A stretch of DNA of 64,000 bases from Iamia sp038233075. GTDB taxonomy: Bacteria > Actinomycetota > Acidimicrobiia > Acidimicrobiales > Iamiaceae. The notes beneath the pieces are model-generated. The model was given only the letters and a program-made list of their open reading frames with translations, was not told the DNA's origin and made no database searches. Shown here one piece after another: positions 35,415 to 43,767 of this stretch (its first letter is position 1; each line of letters starts with the position of its first letter). The translations under genes were made by a program, and so were the position numbers. The stretch covers positions 115,816 through 179,815 of the forward strand of contig JBBSMQ010000002.1 of the NCBI GenBank assembly GCA_038233075.1, written 5' to 3'.

Positions 35415-35870
35415 TCATGTGACGTCCACGTCGATGACCATGCCGGCCTCGTAGTGGCCGGGCTCGTGGCAGCCGATGAGGAGCGGGCCGGGCTCGTCGA
35501 AGGTGTAGGCAAGCTCGGCCGTCTCGCCCGGCGGCACCGTGATGCCGTCGTCGTCGTCGGGGTGGTCCATCTCGCCCTCCTTCATCCCATCCATGCTGCG
35601 CATCTCGGAGTCGTGATCAGCCTGGGCGGTCTCGTCGCCGATGAAGGCGTCGTGGGCGACGTTGCCCTCGTTGGTGAAGACGAAGCGGACGGTCTCCCCC
35701 GCCGCTACCTCGATGGACGTGGGTTCGTAGGCGATGTCGACCATCCGGACCTCGACGGTGCCCTCCGAGCCATCGGTCGGAGCGGCGTCGGGCTCGTCGG
35801 CCCCGCACGCGGCGGCCGTGACGAGCAATCCGGCGAGGGCGAGGGGAGCGATGCGAGACGGGAAGGGCAC
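35415..35870 (-). CDS. cupredoxin-like copper lipoprotein
   Basis: 151 residues from GTG 35870. Signal sequence and lipobox LLVTAAACG place it on the outer face of the membrane. The beta-rich domain carries a type I copper site: His in EGNVAHDAFIG and the Cys/His/Met cluster GCHEPGHYEAGM near the end. An Asp/Met/His-rich insert (HDSEMRSMDGMKEGEMDHPDDDD) lies between the ligands and could hold extra copper. It probably shuttles electrons or copper at the cell surface. It forms a run with the rhodanese lipoprotein and DUF2752 gene on the same strand. Confidence 0.85.
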   Translation of the reverse strand: MPFPSRIAPLALAGLLVTAAACGADEPDAAPTDGSEGTVEVRMVDIAYEPTSIEVAAGETVRFVFTNEGNVAHDAFIGDETAQADHDSEMRSMDGMKEGEMDHPDDDDGITVPPGETAELAYTFDEPGPLLIGCHEPGHYEAGMVIDVDVT

Positions 35871-35899
35871 GAAGGGTCCTGAGGCGGCGTGATGGGGTG

Positions 35900-36349
35900 T
35901 CAGGTGGGGACGGCGCTGATGAGGCGATCGGCCTGGATCTGCTGGTTGACCTCGAGGACGGCGAACCCGACGACGGCGGCGCCGACCCAGGCGCGCCGTG
36001 GGACGCGGAGGCTCACCCACCGACCGGAGACGCGGCCCACGATGAACCGGACGATCACCGCCATCACCCCGACGGCAAGCAGGGGGACCAGCGGGTTCCA
36101 CGACCAGGCGGACAGGAGATCGCCCCGCACCAGGAGGTAGGTCGCCCGGGTCCCGCCACAGAAGGGATCCATGATCCCCATCTTGTGGAGAGGACCATGC
36201 AGATCGGCGCGCGGGAGTCCCGCCACACGGAGCCAAGCGGCGCCGACCGTCGCCAGGGCGCCGAGGGCGATCAGCCACGGCGCGTCGTCCTGCAACTCCA
36301 CCCTCACGACGCCTGCCGCATTGGCTGTCGGTTGATCGATCATCGCCAT
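35900..36349 (-). CDS. DUF2752 membrane protein
   Basis: 149 residues. The DUF2752 motif is clear: GIMDPFCGGTRATYLLVRGDLLSAWSWNPLVPL, followed by two or three membrane helices. The family is of unknown function and often sits near envelope or redox genes. Start taken at ATG 36349 (36343 is an alternative); no ribosome-binding site is seen. One of two 17-19-bp operator palindromes lies 13-29 bases upstream. Confidence 0.82.
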   Translation of the reverse strand: MAMIDQPTANAAGVVRVELQDDAPWLIALGALATVGAAWLRVAGLPRADLHGPLHKMGIMDPFCGGTRATYLLVRGDLLSAWSWNPLVPLLAVGVMAVIVRFIVGRVSGRWVSLRVPRRAWVGAAVVGFAVLEVNQQIQADRLISAVPT

Positions 36350-36361
36350 GGGCGCCGATGA

Positions 36362-36432
36362 TACGACACCACGTCGTAGCTGCGCAGGTCGGCCGCGATG
36401 GTGACAGACCGAGCTACGACGTGGTGTCGTAG
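36362..36432. promoter_or_regulatory. paired palindromic operators between divergent genes
   Basis: TACGAC-ACCAC-GTCGTA (36362-36378) and CTACGAC-GTGGT-GTCGTAG (36414-36432). The two are also inverted copies of one another over 20 perfect bases (36362-36381 against 36412-36431). Each lies 10-29 bases before the start codon of a divergent gene. Such TAC-type dyads resemble operators of BlaI/MecI-class repressors, and a BlaI gene is at 42345, but the link is inference. Confidence 0.75.
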
Positions 36433-36441
36433 GTTGTCGGT

Positions 36442-37338
36442 GTGCTCTGGAGCGTCCTGACCTACGAACCCATCGTCCGCATCGGCATCGGGCCCCTCGC
36501 GGTGTCACCCCACGGGATCTTCACTGCGATCGGGTTCCTCGTCGGCGCCTGGTTCTTCCTGCGCGAGACGCGGGCCCGGGACATCGACGACGAGCTCATC
36601 ATCTCGATGTTGACCCGCGCGGGGGTCGCCGCCATCGTGGGCGCCCGCATCGTGTACGTCCTCAACCACCTCGACCAGTACGGCTCGGTGCTCGACTGGT
36701 TCAAGGTGTGGGAGGGGGGCATCAGCCTCCTGGGCGGTTTGATCGGCGGTGTCCTGGCGGCATGGTGGTCCTGTCGGCGGGACAGGCTCGACTTCGTCGG
36801 CTTGGCCGACCCGGCCGCACCCTGGCTGCCCCTCGGGGTCGCCGTGGGCCGGATCGGCGACATCCTCATCGCCGACCACCTCGGTCCCCCGACCTCTATG
36901 CCGTTCGGGTTCCAGTGCCCCGAGACCGTCGATGTCGCCGTCACGGTCGGCTCTCCGTGCCCCCCGGGGCAGGTGGTGCACCTCACCGCGGCCTACGACC
37001 TCCTGGCCAGCCTCGCCATCTTCGCCGTCGTGCTGTGGGCCCGGCCCCGCCTCCGTACCGTACGAGGCCAGGCCGCGCTCCTCGTGGCCGTGCTGTACGG
37101 CACCAACCGCTTACTGCTCGACTTCGTCCGGGCTGATGACCGCCACCTGGGTCTGACCGGCAGCCAGTGGACCGCACTCGCCGCAGTGGCGGTCGGCACC
37201 GCCCTGATGGTCTGGCGGCGACAGACGGCGGACCGACGCCGAAAGGGACAGCCGCCTCCCGCCGACAGCCGGTCCACCGCGGCGCGACCCCCCGACCGCC
37301 CTCGGCCCCTGTCCACGACCCCCGAGGAGGAGGACTGA
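36442..37338 (+). CDS. Lgt-like prolipoprotein diacylglyceryl transferase family protein
   Basis: 298 residues, about seven membrane helices. Lgt hallmarks: PHGIFTAIGFLVGAWFF near residue 19, GARIVYVLNH near 72, WEGGISLLGGLIGG near 90 and GVAVGRIGDIL near 133, the last matching the Lgt signature GRxGNxxN in shortened form. The usual HGG of the substrate site reads LLGG, so activity could be altered. A charged Pro-rich tail ends the protein. It is divergent from the DUF2752 gene and close to two lipoprotein genes, which fits a dedicated role in attaching their lipid anchors. GTG start. Confidence 0.78.
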   Translation: MLWSVLTYEPIVRIGIGPLAVSPHGIFTAIGFLVGAWFFLRETRARDIDDELIISMLTRAGVAAIVGARIVYVLNHLDQYGSVLDWFKVWEGGISLLGGLIGGVLAAWWSCRRDRLDFVGLADPAAPWLPLGVAVGRIGDILIADHLGPPTSMPFGFQCPETVDVAVTVGSPCPPGQVVHLTAAYDLLASLAIFAVVLWARPRLRTVRGQAALLVAVLYGTNRLLLDFVRADDRHLGLTGSQWTALAAVAVGTALMVWRRQTADRRRKGQPPPADSRSTAARPPDRPRPLSTTPEEED

Positions 37339-37340
37339 CG

Positions 37341-37706
37341 ATGGCCAAGAAGAAGAAGGCATCACGGCCTGCACCACACCGCGCCGAGGTCGCCCAGCGT
37401 CGCCGACGGGCCCGTGACGAGGAACGGGCACGGACCGGCGCAGCAGAGAAGGCGGCGGCCGAGCAACGGGCGGAGGAGCTGCGGCTCGCATTCGCGCGGC
37501 ACCGCCGAACCAAGGTCCTCGGGTGGTCCCTGCTCGGCCTCGCGGTGACGGTGGCGGTCACCCACGCACTGGACCACGGTGGCGCGTTCCACATCTTCTC
37601 GAACCAGGGCCTGGAGGACCTCACCATCGGCTATCCGACAGCCGGCCTGCTCGCACTCGGGGCGGTGGTGCTCCTCGGCCAGCTGAGCCCGGCCGACCGT
37701 CGGTGA
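37341..37706 (+). CDS. small membrane protein with basic coiled N-terminus
   Basis: 121 residues: a Lys/Arg/Ala-rich helical N-terminus (residues 1-55, EVAQRRRRARDEERARTGAAEKAAAEQRAEEL), then two membrane helices (VLGWSLLGLAVTVAVTHAL and AGLLALGAVVLLGQL) joined by HGGAFHIFSNQGLEDLTIGYPT. No family recognised. It starts two bases after the Lgt-like gene with GGAGGAGG upstream, so it is in the same operon. Confidence 0.7.
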   Translation: MAKKKKASRPAPHRAEVAQRRRRARDEERARTGAAEKAAAEQRAEELRLAFARHRRTKVLGWSLLGLAVTVAVTHALDHGGAFHIFSNQGLEDLTIGYPTAGLLALGAVVLLGQLSPADRR

Positions 37707-37759
37707 CGGCCGAACCGCCCCGGGACCCGACGATGCGGCGGAGGCCAGTGAGGCGCTGC

Positions 37760-38344
37760 TCACGCGCCACCGAGGTCGGGACGGTCTTCGTCCGACGCCA
37801 GGGGATCCGGCCGTCGGGTGCGGCCCGGTTCCCGGCTGACCGGGACACGGGCGGCCGTGACGAACAGCGCCGTTGCGCTCAGCAGGAGCGCAACGGCAGC
37901 CACAGCCTGGCCCGGTCCGGTCGGCTCGACCACCACCCAGTACAGGTCCCGGCGGTGACCGTGGCGGGACATGCTCCCGCTCGCCACCGGGATCCAGGTC
38001 TCGAGGGACCGGCCCGCGCCGTCCTCCAGCTCGGCGTAGACGAACCACCGGCCATCGGTCGGGGTCTCGACCTCCCCGTCGAAGCGGCAGAGCGGCCCGG
38101 CCGCCCGTAGGGTTCCGACCTCGGCCTGTCCAGCACGACGGGCCACCGTCCGCGTGGGTGTGAGACCGGCGCAGTCGTCCAGCACCACCTCGACCCGGAC
38201 CCGCTGGCCCTCCACGATCCCGGTGACCGAGGCCCTGGTCGCCACCTGCCCCTGACCGGGGTCGTGCGCCGCTGCAGGCTGGCCTGCCGACCCACCTACA
38301 GCCAGCGCGGTCCCGATGACGCCGGCGATCGCGGCGCGTCCCAT
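37760..38344 (-). CDS. exported protein with C-terminal membrane helix
   Basis: 194 residues from ATG 38344 (GGGGAACG upstream). A signal peptide (AAIAGVIGTALAVGGSAGQPAAAHD) is followed by a beta-rich domain (VATRASVTGIVEGQRVRVEVVLDDCAGL, then GRWFVYAELEDGAGRSLETWIPV) and a membrane helix near residues 160-180. The layout recalls CopC/YtkA-like periplasmic domains anchored at the membrane, but no copper motif is obvious. It follows the truncated membrane gene 38345-38957. Confidence 0.65.
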   Translation of the reverse strand: MGRAAIAGVIGTALAVGGSAGQPAAAHDPGQGQVATRASVTGIVEGQRVRVEVVLDDCAGLTPTRTVARRAGQAEVGTLRAAGPLCRFDGEVETPTDGRWFVYAELEDGAGRSLETWIPVASGSMSRHGHRRDLYWVVVEPTGPGQAVAAVALLLSATALFVTAARVPVSREPGRTRRPDPLASDEDRPDLGGA

Positions 38345-38957
38345 CGTTCCCCGGTCGAACCCCGTCCCACGCCAGGATGAGCGCGAGTGCGCTGACGGCA
38401 ACCGAGCCAGCCAGGCTCGCAGGAAGGTCGGCGGACTCGATGGCAACGCCGTTGGGCACGGTGGGCAGCCACAGCGCATACACGCCGTGAGAGACCACGG
38501 GGACGGCGAGGGCGAGCCACCAAGGCGACCGACGCCACCGGAGCACCAGGTCGACGACGACCGCCAGGACCAGCACCGGAGAGGTGATCGGGGTCGAGAA
38601 GCCGATCGCGGCCAGCACCACCACGACCGCAGCCCGCAGGCCCGAGTAGGCGACCGCGGCCCTGGTCACCGCCCACGGAGAAGGGTCGGCCCGTCGGACA
38701 ACCCCCGTCGCGGTGAGCACCCCTGCGCACAGCACCGGCTGGTACAGCGCCACCGGCAGCTGGGGGACGTCGGCCTCGTACTCCATCACCGGCACGACCA
38801 GAGCACCCAGGAGGAGCGCGCCGGCCCCGGCGCGCAGCCAGGGTCCGCTCGCCGTGTCGATGCGTGCCGCCGCACCCACCAGACTGGCGGCCACGAGCGT
38901 CGTGGCGGCGACGGCGAGGAGGTGGGGCGGGCTCCAGAGGATGGCGTCTCGCCCGGA
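38345..38957 (-). pseudogene. truncated multi-helix membrane protein
   Basis: The minus strand encodes DAILWSPPHLLAVAATTLVAASL, LLLGALVVPVMEYEADVP, LVLAVVVDLVLRWRRSPWWLALAVPVVSHGVYALWLP and SLAGSVAVSALALILAWDG, at least four membrane helices with coding-like composition. The 5' end stops abruptly at about 38957, exactly where a 5'-truncated transporter gene begins on the other strand. At the other end the frame runs on with no stop into sequence that is clearly non-coding in that frame. Both ends are therefore broken; a deletion or inversion junction lies at 38957-38960. Confidence 0.6.
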
Positions 38958-38959
38958 AG

Positions 38960-39679
38960 CTGGAGGAGCCCACCAAGGACCTTGCCGAGGAGAACATGCG
39001 GGACGGGGCCGAGGTGGTCGAGCTCGGGACCCAGACGATCACCCCGGAGCAGTACATCTACGACTTCTCCTTCCCCGAGGACGCCGGCAAGCCCAATCCG
39101 CACCTCTGGACCGACCCAACGTTGGCCCGCCGTTACGCCGAGATCGTCAAGGACGACATGTCCGAGCGCGACCCGGCCAACGCCGACCACTACTCCGCCA
39201 ACTACGAGGCGTTCTCCACCATGATCGACGGCTTTGACGCAGCCATGCGCGAGGCCGTCGCCACCATCCCCCGACGTGAGCTGCTCACCTACCACGACGC
39301 CTACGCCTACTTCGCCGAGACCTACGACTGGGATGTCGTCGGAGCCATCCAGGTGTCGGACTTCGAAGACCCAACTCCGGGCGAGGTGGCCGACCTGATC
39401 GACCAGGTCGAGGCCGAGCAGGTGCCAGCCATCTTCGGCTCCGAGGTGTTCCCCAGCCCGGTGCTGGAACAGATCGGCAAGGAGTCCGGTGTCACCTACG
39501 TCGACGAGCTCCGCGACGACGACCTCCCCGGTGAGCCCGGTGATGCGGAGCACTCGTGGCTCGGTCTCATGCGGTTCGACTTCATCACCATGACCGACGC
39601 CCTCGGCGGGGCCGCCGCCGCCCTCCAAGCGGTCGCCCTGGATCAGACCGTCACCGACGAGGCCACCTACCCGCAATGA
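38960..39679 (+). pseudogene. 5'-truncated metal-binding protein of the decayed ABC transporter copy
   Basis: From 38960 the sequence matches the intact binding protein at 44964 from LEEPTKELAD onward (here LEEPTKDLAEENM...) to the identical ending DEATYPQ. The first 95 or so residues, including the signal peptide, lipobox and the first metal-binding His, are missing. Two later metal histidines (PNPHLWTDP and LTYHDAYAYF) remain. It cannot be exported or lipidated, so it is a dead gene although its frame is open. It overlaps the ATPase start by ATGA, as in the intact copy. Confidence 0.85.
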
Positions 39680-41181
39680 CGTCGACGCCCAGAACGCTCA
39701 TCCGCCTCGACCGGGTCACCTGCGCCTTCGATCACGCACCCGTCCTCGTCGACGTCGACCTCGACCTCTGCTCCACGACCTTCATGGGCATAGCCGGTCC
39801 CTCGGGCTCAGGCAAGAGCACCCTGCTCCGGGCCGTGCTGGGCATGGTCCCGCCCGTTGCTGGGACCGTCCAGCGCCGACCGGACGTGCGTGTGGGCTAC
39901 GTGCCTCAGGTGGAGACCGTCAACTGGAGCTTCCCCGTCACCGTCGCACAATGCGTGCTGATGGCTCGAACGCGTGGGCGCCTGCTCCCCTGGGCCAGTC
40001 GAGCCGAGCGGTCCGCGGTCAACGACACCCTCGACCGCCTCGGGATCGCGGCCCTGGCAGACCGCCACATCCGCGACCTCTCCGGAGGCCAGCAGCAGCG
40101 AGTGTTCATCGCACGAGCCCTGCTCGGCCAACCAGACCTGCTGCTCATGGACGAGCCCACATCTGGGGTCGACGTGCACACTCGACACGAGATCCTCCAC
40201 CTGCTCAAAGACCTCCATCGCGATGGCCTCGCCATCGTGTTGACCACCCACGACCTCAACGGCATCGCCGCCCACCTCCCGCACCTCGTCTGCCTCAACA
40301 CCCGCATCACCGGAGAGGGCAGTCCTCGAGACGTGCTCACCCCCGAGGTCCTCGAGCGCACCTACGGGGGCGCGCATGGAGATCCTCGAGCACGCAGGGA
40401 TGCCGATCGTCCTCGACATGGTCGAGCCGCACAGCAACGTCATCGGCATCTCACGACGCGGAGCCTGACCGTGCAGGAGCTGCTCCGGCCCTTCGCATTC
40501 GAGTTCTTCCGCGACGGGCTCATCGTGGCCACCTTCGCCGGTGCGCTCTGCGGGCTCGTCGGCGTCTACGTCGTGCTCAAGGGCATGAGCTACATTGGCC
40601 ACGGGCTGTCCCACGCCATCTTCGGGGGTTTCGCGGCCAGCGCCCTGCTCGGCGTCAACTTCCTCTTGGGCGCGGGCGCCTGGGGGATCGCCTCGGCCCT
40701 GATGATCAACGGGGTCACCCGCCGCCGGGTGATCGGTGCCGATGCCGCCATCGGGGTGATCACGACCGCATCGTTCGCTCTCGGGCTGGCACTTTTTGCG
40801 CTCTTCGGCCGGCGCGGCCAGAGCTTCGACGCGGTGCTGATGGTCGTGCTCGCCGCGTCGATTCTGGCCACGATGCAGGTCCTCGGGGTCACCCTCATCG
40901 CGGCCGCCCTGGTCATCCCGGCCACGGTCCCCCGGATGCTGACCAACAGCTTCAGCCGCATGCTGTGGCTGGCCACGGCCATCGGCGCAGTGACCGGCTT
41001 CGTCGGCATGAACCTCAGCTACCACCTGGATACGCAGTCCGGACCCACGATCGTCCTCGTCGGCGCCACCCTCTTCGCCCTCGGGTTCTTCGGCAGCGGT
41101 GTGCGGGCGTGCCGCCGGCTCCACCACCTCGACCCGCGAGGTGCGCTCACGACGGTCGAGGGCCCCCGAGTCGCCGACTGA
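39676..41181 (+). CDS. metal ABC transporter ATPase and permease fused by a frameshift (decayed copy)
   Basis: 501-residue open frame. Residues 1-230 are a Zn/Mn-type ABC ATPase: Walker A GPSGSGKST, signature LSGGQQQR, Walker B LLLMDEPTSG, H-loop TTHD. Near base 40370 one extra base relative to the intact copy (TACGGGGGCGCGCATGG against TACGGCGCACCGATGG) changes frame, replaces the last 35 ATPase residues with Arg-rich sequence, removes the stop and runs straight into the permease from residue 266. Read without the shift the ATPase would end at 40468. The gene is nearly identical in plan to 45977-47661. Probably non-functional, though a fused product could be made. Confidence 0.8.
   Translation: MTSTPRTLIRLDRVTCAFDHAPVLVDVDLDLCSTTFMGIAGPSGSGKSTLLRAVLGMVPPVAGTVQRRPDVRVGYVPQVETVNWSFPVTVAQCVLMARTRGRLLPWASRAERSAVNDTLDRLGIAALADRHIRDLSGGQQQRVFIARALLGQPDLLLMDEPTSGVDVHTRHEILHLLKDLHRDGLAIVLTTHDLNGIAAHLPHLVCLNTRITGEGSPRDVLTPEVLERTYGGAHGDPRARRDADRPRHGRAAQQRHRHLTTRSLTVQELLRPFAFEFFRDGLIVATFAGALCGLVGVYVVLKGMSYIGHGLSHAIFGGFAASALLGVNFLLGAGAWGIASALMINGVTRRRVIGADAAIGVITTASFALGLALFALFGRRGQSFDAVLMVVLAASILATMQVLGVTLIAAALVIPATVPRMLTNSFSRMLWLATAIGAVTGFVGMNLSYHLDTQSGPTIVLVGATLFALGFFGSGVRACRRLHHLDPRGALTTVEGPRVAD
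40471..41181 (+). pseudogene. permease of the decayed transporter with 57-codon internal deletion
   Basis: From GTG 40471 this matches the intact permease at 46771, including GLVGVYVVLKGMSYIGHGLSHAIFGG and GVTLIAAALVIPATVPRML. Between RRGQSFDA and VLMVVLAAS it lacks 57 residues that in the intact copy run from ALFGSILGVA to RTARIDA. The ends of the gap share the short sequence TCGACGC, as expected for a microhomology deletion. At least two membrane helices are lost. It has no use as a transporter channel by itself. Confidence 0.78.
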
Positions 41182-41454
41182 ACCTGAACCTGGGACAGGC
41201 CGCCCAGGCGATGTCGTCATCGCCCCCTGCAGGGGGACGTCCCGACGGACTGGAACACGACGGGCGGGGTCGGTCCTGCGGTCATCGCCGACCACTTCGG
41301 CGACTGCTCATCGCCCATCTGGTGATCCGGTCGGAAGGACCGACTCGTAGCTCGGCAGCGGGGGGCGCTGTGCCCCGCCAGATCCGGGCACGGTGTCCTT
41401 GCCAACACCCGTGATCTCCTCCCACTGCGCCGGCGCGACCGGCCGGACCGGCGC

Positions 41455-42348
41455 TCAGGTCAGACGACAGATGTGGCCGACCACCACCGCCAGGTGGTGG
41501 ACTTGGAGCGTCGAGCTCCCGGCCAGGACGACCAGAGCGAGCACGCCGACGAGCGCAGTCACCGCCGCCATGGCGCGACGGGGCGGCGGATCGCACCGCA
41601 GAACCTCGACGCGGCGGCGAACACCGTGACCTGCGAGCGCCGACATCGCTCGCGGGTCGAGGTCGCCCTGGGCCAGAGCGGCGCGAGCCACAGCACAGGC
41701 GACGACCCCACGATCCCCCACCGCGACCACGGCGTCCTCGTCAGCCCAGCGCTCGGTGGCATAGCGGACCCGAGAGGCCAGGAGCGCGAGCGGAGGGAAG
41801 ACCCCAGCGGCCAGGTCGGCCGCGTGGATGAAGCGGTCGTGACGGTTCGAGAGGTGCGAGCGCTCGTGAGCGAAGAGCACCTCCCGCTCTTGCGGCCGCA
41901 GGCTGTCGAGCATGCTGCGAGACACGACGATGCGGCCCGGTCGACCCGGCAGGCTGTAGGCGGTCGGCCGACCGGTGGTGAGGATCTCGACCCCGGGGCC
42001 GTCGGCCCCTGCGGCTCGCAGGGCGAGGTAGTCCCGTCGCCGTCGATGGACCCTGACGAGGGCCATGCCCAACCAGCTGGCGGCAAGGCCACCCAGGGCC
42101 CACGTGAGGCCGTCGGTGGGCGACGCACCAGGGAGGCACCACAGCATGCGCCGGTCACCCCGCAGGACCCCGTGGGCGACCTCCAGCACCAGAGTCGCCA
42201 AGACGCTCAGCACTGTCACGCCCCCGACGACGGCCGCCCCGGTCAGGGCCCAGGTGGCCAGAACCGGCGGAAGGCGGTGAAGCAGCGTCGCCAGGGCGAT
42301 GGCGGCGAGGAGCACCGTCACGAGCGGCACGAGGAGCCCGACGCTCAC
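41455..42348 (-). CDS. BlaR1/M56-family membrane metallopeptidase
   Basis: 297 residues with membrane helices at about 5-25, 30-60, 85-105 and 260-280. The zinc-peptidase motif HExxH is present as HERSH, with DSLRPQEREVLFAH before it and ERWADEDAVVA after it giving the third ligand. In BlaR1 systems this peptidase cleaves or triggers loss of the BlaI repressor on sensing a signal. No penicillin-binding sensor domain is fused here, so the signal differs. Its GTG start overlaps the blaI stop (GTGA), a classic BlaI-M56 pair. Confidence 0.88.
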   Translation of the reverse strand: MSVGLLVPLVTVLLAAIALATLLHRLPPVLATWALTGAAVVGGVTVLSVLATLVLEVAHGVLRGDRRMLWCLPGASPTDGLTWALGGLAASWLGMALVRVHRRRRDYLALRAAGADGPGVEILTTGRPTAYSLPGRPGRIVVSRSMLDSLRPQEREVLFAHERSHLSNRHDRFIHAADLAAGVFPPLALLASRVRYATERWADEDAVVAVGDRGVVACAVARAALAQGDLDPRAMSALAGHGVRRRVEVLRCDPPPRRAMAAVTALVGVLALVVLAGSSTLQVHHLAVVVGHICRLT

Positions 42349-42704
42349 CCGTCCAGCTCCTCGAGGATCCGTCGAAGGGCTCGCTCGTCCGCCTTCGACA
42401 ACCCCCCGACGAAGCGCGACAGCGCCGCTGGGCCGTCGGTGGTGGCCGAGAGAGCCCGATGCATCCCCGTCGCTGCGACCTCGGCCTCCGACACCATCGC
42501 TCGGTAGAGGTGCGCTCGACCCCGCTTCTCCCGCTCCACCAAGCCCTTCTGCCAGAGGCGGCGCAGGATCGTCATGACCGTGGTGTAGGCCAGCTCCTCA
42601 CCCAGCTCGGCGCGCACCTCGCCCGGCGTTGCACCCCCGGGCTCGGCCCAGAGGCACTCCAGCACCGCGCGCTCCAGGCTCCCCCTGGGCCGACGCTCAG
42701 TCAC
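42345..42704 (-). CDS. BlaI/MecI/CopY-family repressor
   Basis: 119-residue winged-helix repressor: GSLERAVLECLWAEPGGATPGEVRAEL, LAYTTVMTILRRLWQKGLVEREKRGRAHLY and the C-terminal dimer helix LSRFVGGLSKADERALRRILEEL. GTG start at 42704 with GAGGACGG upstream. Paired with the M56 peptidase. It normally represses its own promoter and target genes. I see no palindrome in its own upstream region like the one at 36362-36432, though that pair fits the class. Confidence 0.9.
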   Translation of the reverse strand: MTERRPRGSLERAVLECLWAEPGGATPGEVRAELGEELAYTTVMTILRRLWQKGLVEREKRGRAHLYRAMVSEAEVAATGMHRALSATTDGPAALSRFVGGLSKADERALRRILEELDG

Positions 42705-42838
42705 CTGCCGTCCTCGGGCGCTGACGAGTCACACTTCCGGATCCTACGCGCCGCGCCGACCCCAAGCTGCTCGTCGGCCACCGCCCCCCATGCTCAGGCC
42801 GAGGAAGGCGGACCGAGCCTGGAGGCGGACCCCGCGGG

Positions 42839-42988
42839 TCAGCTGGCGACCTTGGCCATGGTCTCGCCACAACAGCACGTGGGGTTGAAGGTGCCTGAGC
42901 AGTCTGGCGGCGCTCCCCTCGTCACGGTGACCTCACAGCCGCACGCCTCGGTCGTGCACCGGTAGACCTCTCCCTGTGCGAACGCCAT
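42839..42988 (-). CDS. metallothionein-like small Cys-rich protein
   Basis: 49 residues from ATG 42988 with AAGGAGATG seven bases upstream, an excellent ribosome-binding site. Eight cysteines: YRCTTEACGCEVTV, then PPDCSGTFNPTCCCGETM. The spacing CxxxxCxC and CCCGxxM recalls short actinobacterial metallothioneins and zinc-ribbon metal chaperones. It probably binds zinc, copper or cadmium in the cytosol. It is divergent from the MerR-type regulator, with a MerR-style promoter between them, and so is a likely target of that regulator. Confidence 0.8.
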   Translation of the reverse strand: MAFAQGEVYRCTTEACGCEVTVTRGAPPDCSGTFNPTCCCGETMAKVAS

Positions 42989-43023
42989 CTGTCCATCTCC
43001 TTCGGTTGGTGCCCAGACGACAG

Positions 43024-43055
43024 ACGGTAGAACGTTGCCGTCGCGTCAAGGTCAA
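43024..43055 (-). promoter_or_regulatory. MerR-type promoter of the metallothionein-like gene
   Basis: On the minus strand TTGACC (43055-43050) and TACCGT (43029-43024) are 20 bases apart, too long for a normal promoter but typical of MerR-activated ones. The imperfect dyad CCTTGACG-cga-CGGCAACG fills the spacer as the operator. Inference from pattern and the adjacent merR. Confidence 0.55.
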
Positions 43056-43064
43056 GGGGATCCG

Positions 43065-43486
43065 ATGGGCACGTACACGGTGGGTCAGGCAGCTCACGCC
43101 ACGGGCGTGTCCGCCCGAGCGGTTCGGCTCTACGAGCTGAGGGCCTGATGCCCACCACCAGGCGCACCAGCGGCGGCTACCGGGTCCTCACCGACGATCA
43201 CGTCGATGCGTTGCCGTTCATCCGGCGCGGGCGGAGCCTCGGCCTCTCGCTGGATGCCATCGGCGAGATCATGGATGTCGCCGATGGTGGGGAACGTTGT
43301 TGCGATCGGACCAGGGCGATGCTGGCGGACCGAGTACAGGAGATCGATGCCACCATCGCGGACCTGCGCCGCCTACGGGAGACGATCGTCGCCGCCCAAC
43401 AGGCTGACGTGGATCCGCAGCGATCGGCGCGCTGTGCGGTGATCGAGTCAGTGCCCTCGCGGCCGACCGGCCCCTCCGGTGGCTGA
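43065..43486 (+). pseudogene. MerR-family metal regulator with a frameshift
   Basis: From ATG 43065 (AGGGGAT upstream) the helix-turn-helix YTVGQAAHATGVSARAVRLYE is followed by a premature stop at 43146-43148. From 43148 another frame continues the same protein: PTTRRTSGGYRVLTDDHVDALPFIRRGRSLGLSLDAIGEIMDVADG, then ERCCDRTRAMLADRVQEIDATIADLRRLRETI. One G missing near 43134 (GAGCTGAG for GAGGCTGAG) would explain the break. CC near residue 85 is a metal ligand region. It is either a true mutation or a sequencing error. Stop and restart overlap as TGATG, so a split product by re-initiation is conceivable. Confidence 0.75.
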
Positions 43487-43767
43487 CGCTGCGCCCCGGA
43501 CGAGGGCGCCGGTCCAACCCCGGGGCGCCGCCCGCCCCGACCAGACACCGAGCCGGTCGACGATGGCTTGGGCCGGACCGGCCGCGGGCGCGGCCCTGGG
43601 GGATCCAGCTGGGTCGTCGCCCACCGACGATCGCCTGCGGTCCGTCACTGGCAGCCTTCACGACTGCCCGGCACGAGGTTCGGTCGCTTGTGGAGTCGGG
43701 CCGGAGGATCGGGCTCGACCGCAGTCGTCCTCGTGCACGGGCTTCGGCCCGATGACTTCGTCATGGT

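Noticed and set aside
37362..38894. 510-codon minus-strand frame as a single membrane protein
   Set aside because: Only the part above about 38345 looks coding; below that it overlaps better-supported genes and turns Arg/Gly/Pro-rich.
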